A DNA stretch of 64,000 bases, taken from contig NC_087190.1 of assembly GCF_035594125.1 (NCBI RefSeq), forward strand, positions 6,203,001-6,267,000, given 5' to 3'. The DNA comes from Scylla paramamosain (taxonomy: Eukaryota > Arthropoda > Malacostraca > Decapoda > Portunidae). Both the position numbers and the translations under genes were made by a program. Positions 61,109 through 64,000 of the stretch are shown in pieces. The notes below the pieces were generated by a model that did not search any database, was not told the DNA's origin, and worked only from the letters and a program-made list of their open reading frames with translations. Every line of letters starts with the position of its first letter. The stretch's first letter is position 1.

Positions 61109-63363
61109 ACAGGGACTAAACTCTCAGGAATGATGTGCTGTTTACTAGACTCTCCCATTTGGGGATTATGTCGACACAGAACATTGTCTGGTGACATGAA
61201 AAATTGAGAGAATGGTATATTTAGACGTGGAAGATTATCTTCTTCGCCTGACTCCAGAGCATGTATGACCTTAGACCATATTTCATGCTCTCGCTGTGCT
61301 TTACTTAATTCCTTCAAGGTGAAGTTATTTACAGGGATCGAGTCACTGACAGCTCCCACAGACACATTTCGTGAAAGTGCGTCGGCTACTACATTAGCAC
61401 GACCCGGCAAGTACTTGACTACTGGAGCAAATTCCTGCATGGTACAGTACCATCTTGCCACTCGTCCAGTTAAATTTTTCCCTTTGAAAAGTTCAATTAC
61501 GGGTGCATGATCCGTGTAGACTGTAATTGGATATCCAAGGATAATGTCCTTAAAATGTCTTAAAGCCCAAACTACAGCAAGTGTTTCTTGATAAGTGACA
61601 GAGTAATTAGACTCTGCTGGATTAAGCACACGACTTGCATATGCTATTACATAGTTTTTGCCTCTGGCATCTGTCTACATCAGTACTGTTCCCAGTCCTA
61701 GAGAAGAAGCATCCGTGCAAATAATGAATGGCTCTGAATGCTCTGGGAAAGCAAGTACAGGTGCATTTGTTAATAGTGATCTTAATTCATTGAAACTTTG
61801 TTCATGAGCAGCCTCCCAATGGAAAGCAACATCCTTTTTAAGGAGTTTAGTAAGTGGGGATGCAATTGCCGCAAAATTCTTGATGAAAGGACGGTAATAT
61901 CCCGCAAGGCCTAGGAAAGATCTGACATTGTCCACCGATTTAGGTTGAGGAAACTTCTGTACAGCCATGACCTTTTCATCCACTGTGTGGATTCCTTCAC
62001 CATCGACTACATGGCCAAGAAATTTTATTTTGGCTTTTAGAAATTCACATTTAGAAGGCTTTGCTTTAAGTACAGCTTCTTCAAGCTTCTGGAGGACTAA
62101 TTTTAAACTCTCCAGATGGGACTCTTGATTCTTACTAGCGATGATTATATCATCCAGGTATGCAAACACGGTTTTGCCAAGTAAAACCGTGAAAATACTG
62201 TTAATCATTCTCTGGAATGTTAACGGAGCGGATTTTAATCCAAAAGGCATGCGTAAGCATTCGTAATGGCCACTAGGCGTACTGAACGCCGTTATTTCCC
62301 GTGAAGTGGGGGCTAAAGGAACCTGCCAGTATCCTGACAACAGGTATAAACTAGAGGAAATTTTGTTTCCACGACCTAAGGACATTAGAAGGTCGCTCAG
62401 GACAGGTAAAGGATAATGATCATCCACTGTGACATCATTAACCCGCCGGAAGTCGATTACCGGCCTGAAAGATTTATCTTTCTTGGGAACCAAAAAGATT
62501 GGTGAATTCCAAGGAGAGCACGATTCTTGAATCACTCCCTTGTCAATCATGTCATGAGTCATGTCATCTACAGTCGCCCTCTGACTATGAGGAAGACGAT
62601 AAGCTGGTATATATACTGGCTTAGTGTTTGGTTTTAACCTAATGTGGTGTTCCGCTCGATCGGTCACACCTAAGGATTCTCCAGGTAGTGCCAGAACATT
62701 GCGATACTTCCCCAATAAGTCCAAGAGCGCGGGCCTCATTTTGGGGTAGTCCACAACATTGACAAACGAACATAGGGTTGTCGCCTGCCCCAGCTCGGTG
62801 TCAACAGCAGACTGACTCGCCGAAGAGACGCAGGCTCCAGGCAGAATACTGGGTTCTGGTACCACTTTCTTGTCATAAACCAGGCACTTTCCAAGGAAAA
62901 GACCTTGTTTGATTCTTACAGAACCTCCAGTAGTGTTCACCACCAAGGCATCAGTGACATGACCCTTTCTAATTGTGAAAAGAGTCGATTCAACAGCCAA
63001 TCGCCTGACATTACCTATACCTTCAAGACAGATGTCACTGCCTACAGGAGCTTCTGGAACACGAATTGTAATCCGTTTTGCCACACGAGCAGGAATGTCA
63101 TAACTGGCATTGACAATTGCTTTTGCTTCCCTCCATGCTTCTGTTATATCCTTATCTCTCATAGGAGACCGGACAGATGGAACTGTTTGAGGCTCCCCAT
63201 TGGATCTTTGCCCCTTTCGTAATAAAGAACCGTTTCTGGGTTGAGTGGAAACCAAAGGAGCAGGATGTTTCATCCCTTCCAGATGTCGTCCGCAGTACCT
63301 GACTGTATTTTGCTTTCGATAGATTACTATCTGGTGAGACTTCATGGCTCTTAGCCCTAACAA
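61109..63363 (-). pseudogene. Gypsy-type reverse transcriptase and RNase H, inactivated
   Basis: The RT carries VPKKDKSFRPVIDFRRVND, motif C FAYLDDIIIA and the FLGLAGYYRPFIKNF segment after it. In motif A the usual Asp is Tyr (SSLYLLSGYWQVPL; codon at 62,344-62,346), which removes one of the three catalytic acids. RNase H shows FIICTDASSLGLG and, after an in-frame TAG at 61,675-61,677, TYQETLAVVWALRHF and VYTDHAPVIELF. The same frame then continues to the LINE insertion at 61,108. An N-terminal extension of about 200 residues precedes the RT. Both the substitution and the stop are disabling. Confidence 0.87.
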
Positions 63364-63760
63364 GCCGTCAGAAGGAAGTTTTTAAAGTTACTGACTACAT
63401 AGAAATCAGTTTGAATAAGCTGACTATCCTTAGATAGACTTATTGGTAAGGAAATTTTTCCTAAGATTTTTAGGGCTGAACCTGTGACACCAGAAAGATT
63501 CAAGTCACTTGGACGGAGCATCCATTTACCACCGCGTGAATTCCGTTTCAGAATCTTGTAAGATTCTTCAGAGATCACGTTTACTGATGCTCCAGTGTCT
63601 ACAGCCAAAGATAAGCGATGCTTATCTACCCTAGTTGGTAATGCCATTATGTTTGTTTGGTTGTTGGCAGCATTTATGGTTGAATGCACTGACATGTCAG
63701 AAGAATTTGCTGCCTCAGCGTCTTGCGCATTTAGATGTTTTAGTCGGGTTTGTTTACTAC
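63357..63760 (-). pseudogene. Retroviral-type aspartic protease
   Basis: The active-site motif is LSLAVDTGASVNVIS, with a flap and hydrophobic Gly region downstream (LNLSGVTGSALKILGKI). The frame is open upstream to a G5 run near 63,760 where it differs from the gag frame. It ends in a stop 6 bp inside the RT frame: the shift occurs at an A5 run near 63,380, after which the RT frame carries on with a GLLGLRAMKSH segment. In the family this enzyme cuts the gag-pol polyprotein. Confidence 0.8.
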
Positions 63761-63997
63761 TGTGCGCTGGTCTTCCCCCGACTGCCTTGTACTGTTCAGG
63801 TTAGCTCTGGCCTGTTTTTCAATTCTCATATTGATTATATCTTTACATTGCTCTGATGAGTGTTTACACTGGCCATGTATGAGGCAGTATTGGGTAGTGA
63901 CGTCCCTGTAGGATCTTGTCCTACCAGTTTTCACGTGGGGCGATGCACCTGGTTTTTGTCTAACAGAGAGATTACCCCCTTTTGTTTTGTTCTCCAA
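63740..63997 (-). pseudogene. Gag C-terminal fragment with zinc-knuckle-like motif
   Basis: The frame is open to the window edge. It contains CLIHGQCKHSSEQC, a C-x2-H-x2-C-x-H-x4-C arrangement found near the end of gag in several Gypsy-like elements, then a basic segment and a stop. The main gag body lies off the right edge. The frame differs from the protease frame by one shift, which could be either decay or a programmed site. Confidence 0.6.
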
Positions 63998-64000
63998 GTC

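Larger units (their letters stand above)
54770..63997 (-). mobile_element. Ty3/Gypsy-type LTR retroelement with envelope gene, degenerate, 5' end off the right edge
   Basis: Reading from right to left: gag zinc-knuckle, protease, RT, RNase H, integrase (split from RNase H by a LINE) and envelope, then a presumed 3' LTR. Gag-pol plus env in this order, with an F-like env, is the errantivirus/insect-retrovirus layout. I count at least eight disabling changes, so it is a dead genomic copy. The left side abuts the satellite array, suggesting insertion into its edge. Confidence 0.85.

Noticed and set aside
63370..63390. Programmed -1 frameshift at TTTAAAAAC between protease and RT
   Set aside because: The word does not fit X-XXY-YYZ in the zero frame (T-AAA-AAC) and the element has many other indels in homopolymers. 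Kept only as a decay event unless relatives share it.

Overview
The window is eukaryotic, repeat-dominated nuclear DNA. It most likely comes from a decapod crustacean, probably a crab. This is inference: it rests on the dense GA/CA/AT/trinucleotide microsatellites, a tRNA-headed SINE bounded by CA runs of a kind I associate with decapods, and Jockey-like and CR1-like LINEs resembling those abundant in crab genomes. I found no host single-copy gene, RNA gene, operon or CRISPR array. Everything that codes, or once coded, belongs to mobile elements.

Layout. 1-1,650: the 3' end of a LINE whose C-terminus looks like a CCHC plus restriction-like endonuclease (R2/NeSL type), ending in poly(A) and followed by 1.2 kb of trinucleotide repeat. 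3,628-5,386: a collapsed CR1-like LINE. 6,063-6,407: a SINE. 6,857-13,105: a decayed hAT transposon with target duplications, carrying inside it a second hAT (7,189-10,531) that is structurally complete: 17-bp terminal repeats, perfect 8-bp target duplication and an unbroken 594-residue transposase.

13,590-54,760: about 41 kb of one AT-rich satellite. The monomer is about 97 bp and occurs in five diagnosable types in the fixed order A-B-C-D-E, giving a higher-order repeat of about 480 bp. The array changes strand at least nine times, holds a near-perfect 200-bp palindrome, and contains a 9-13 kb internal segmental duplication that copied an inverted block and part of an inserted Jockey-like LINE. 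It is also interrupted by a GC-rich promoter-like module (present twice), a pseudogene fragment and an unclassified 0.85-kb insert. This array is the most interesting object here. A centromeric or heterochromatic role is possible but only inferred.

54,770-63,997: a minus-strand Ty3/Gypsy-type LTR retroelement whose 5' end lies beyond the right edge. It has gag zinc-knuckle, protease, RT, RNase H and integrase remains, plus an envelope gene of the baculovirus-F/errantivirus kind. It is dead, with several stops, frameshifts and a lost RT catalytic Asp. It is split between RNase H and integrase by a plus-strand CR1-like LINE (57,927-61,108) whose 1,000-residue endonuclease-RT reading frame is intact. 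All coordinates and alignments are by eye; boundaries are good to a few bases where target duplications exist and to tens of bases elsewhere.
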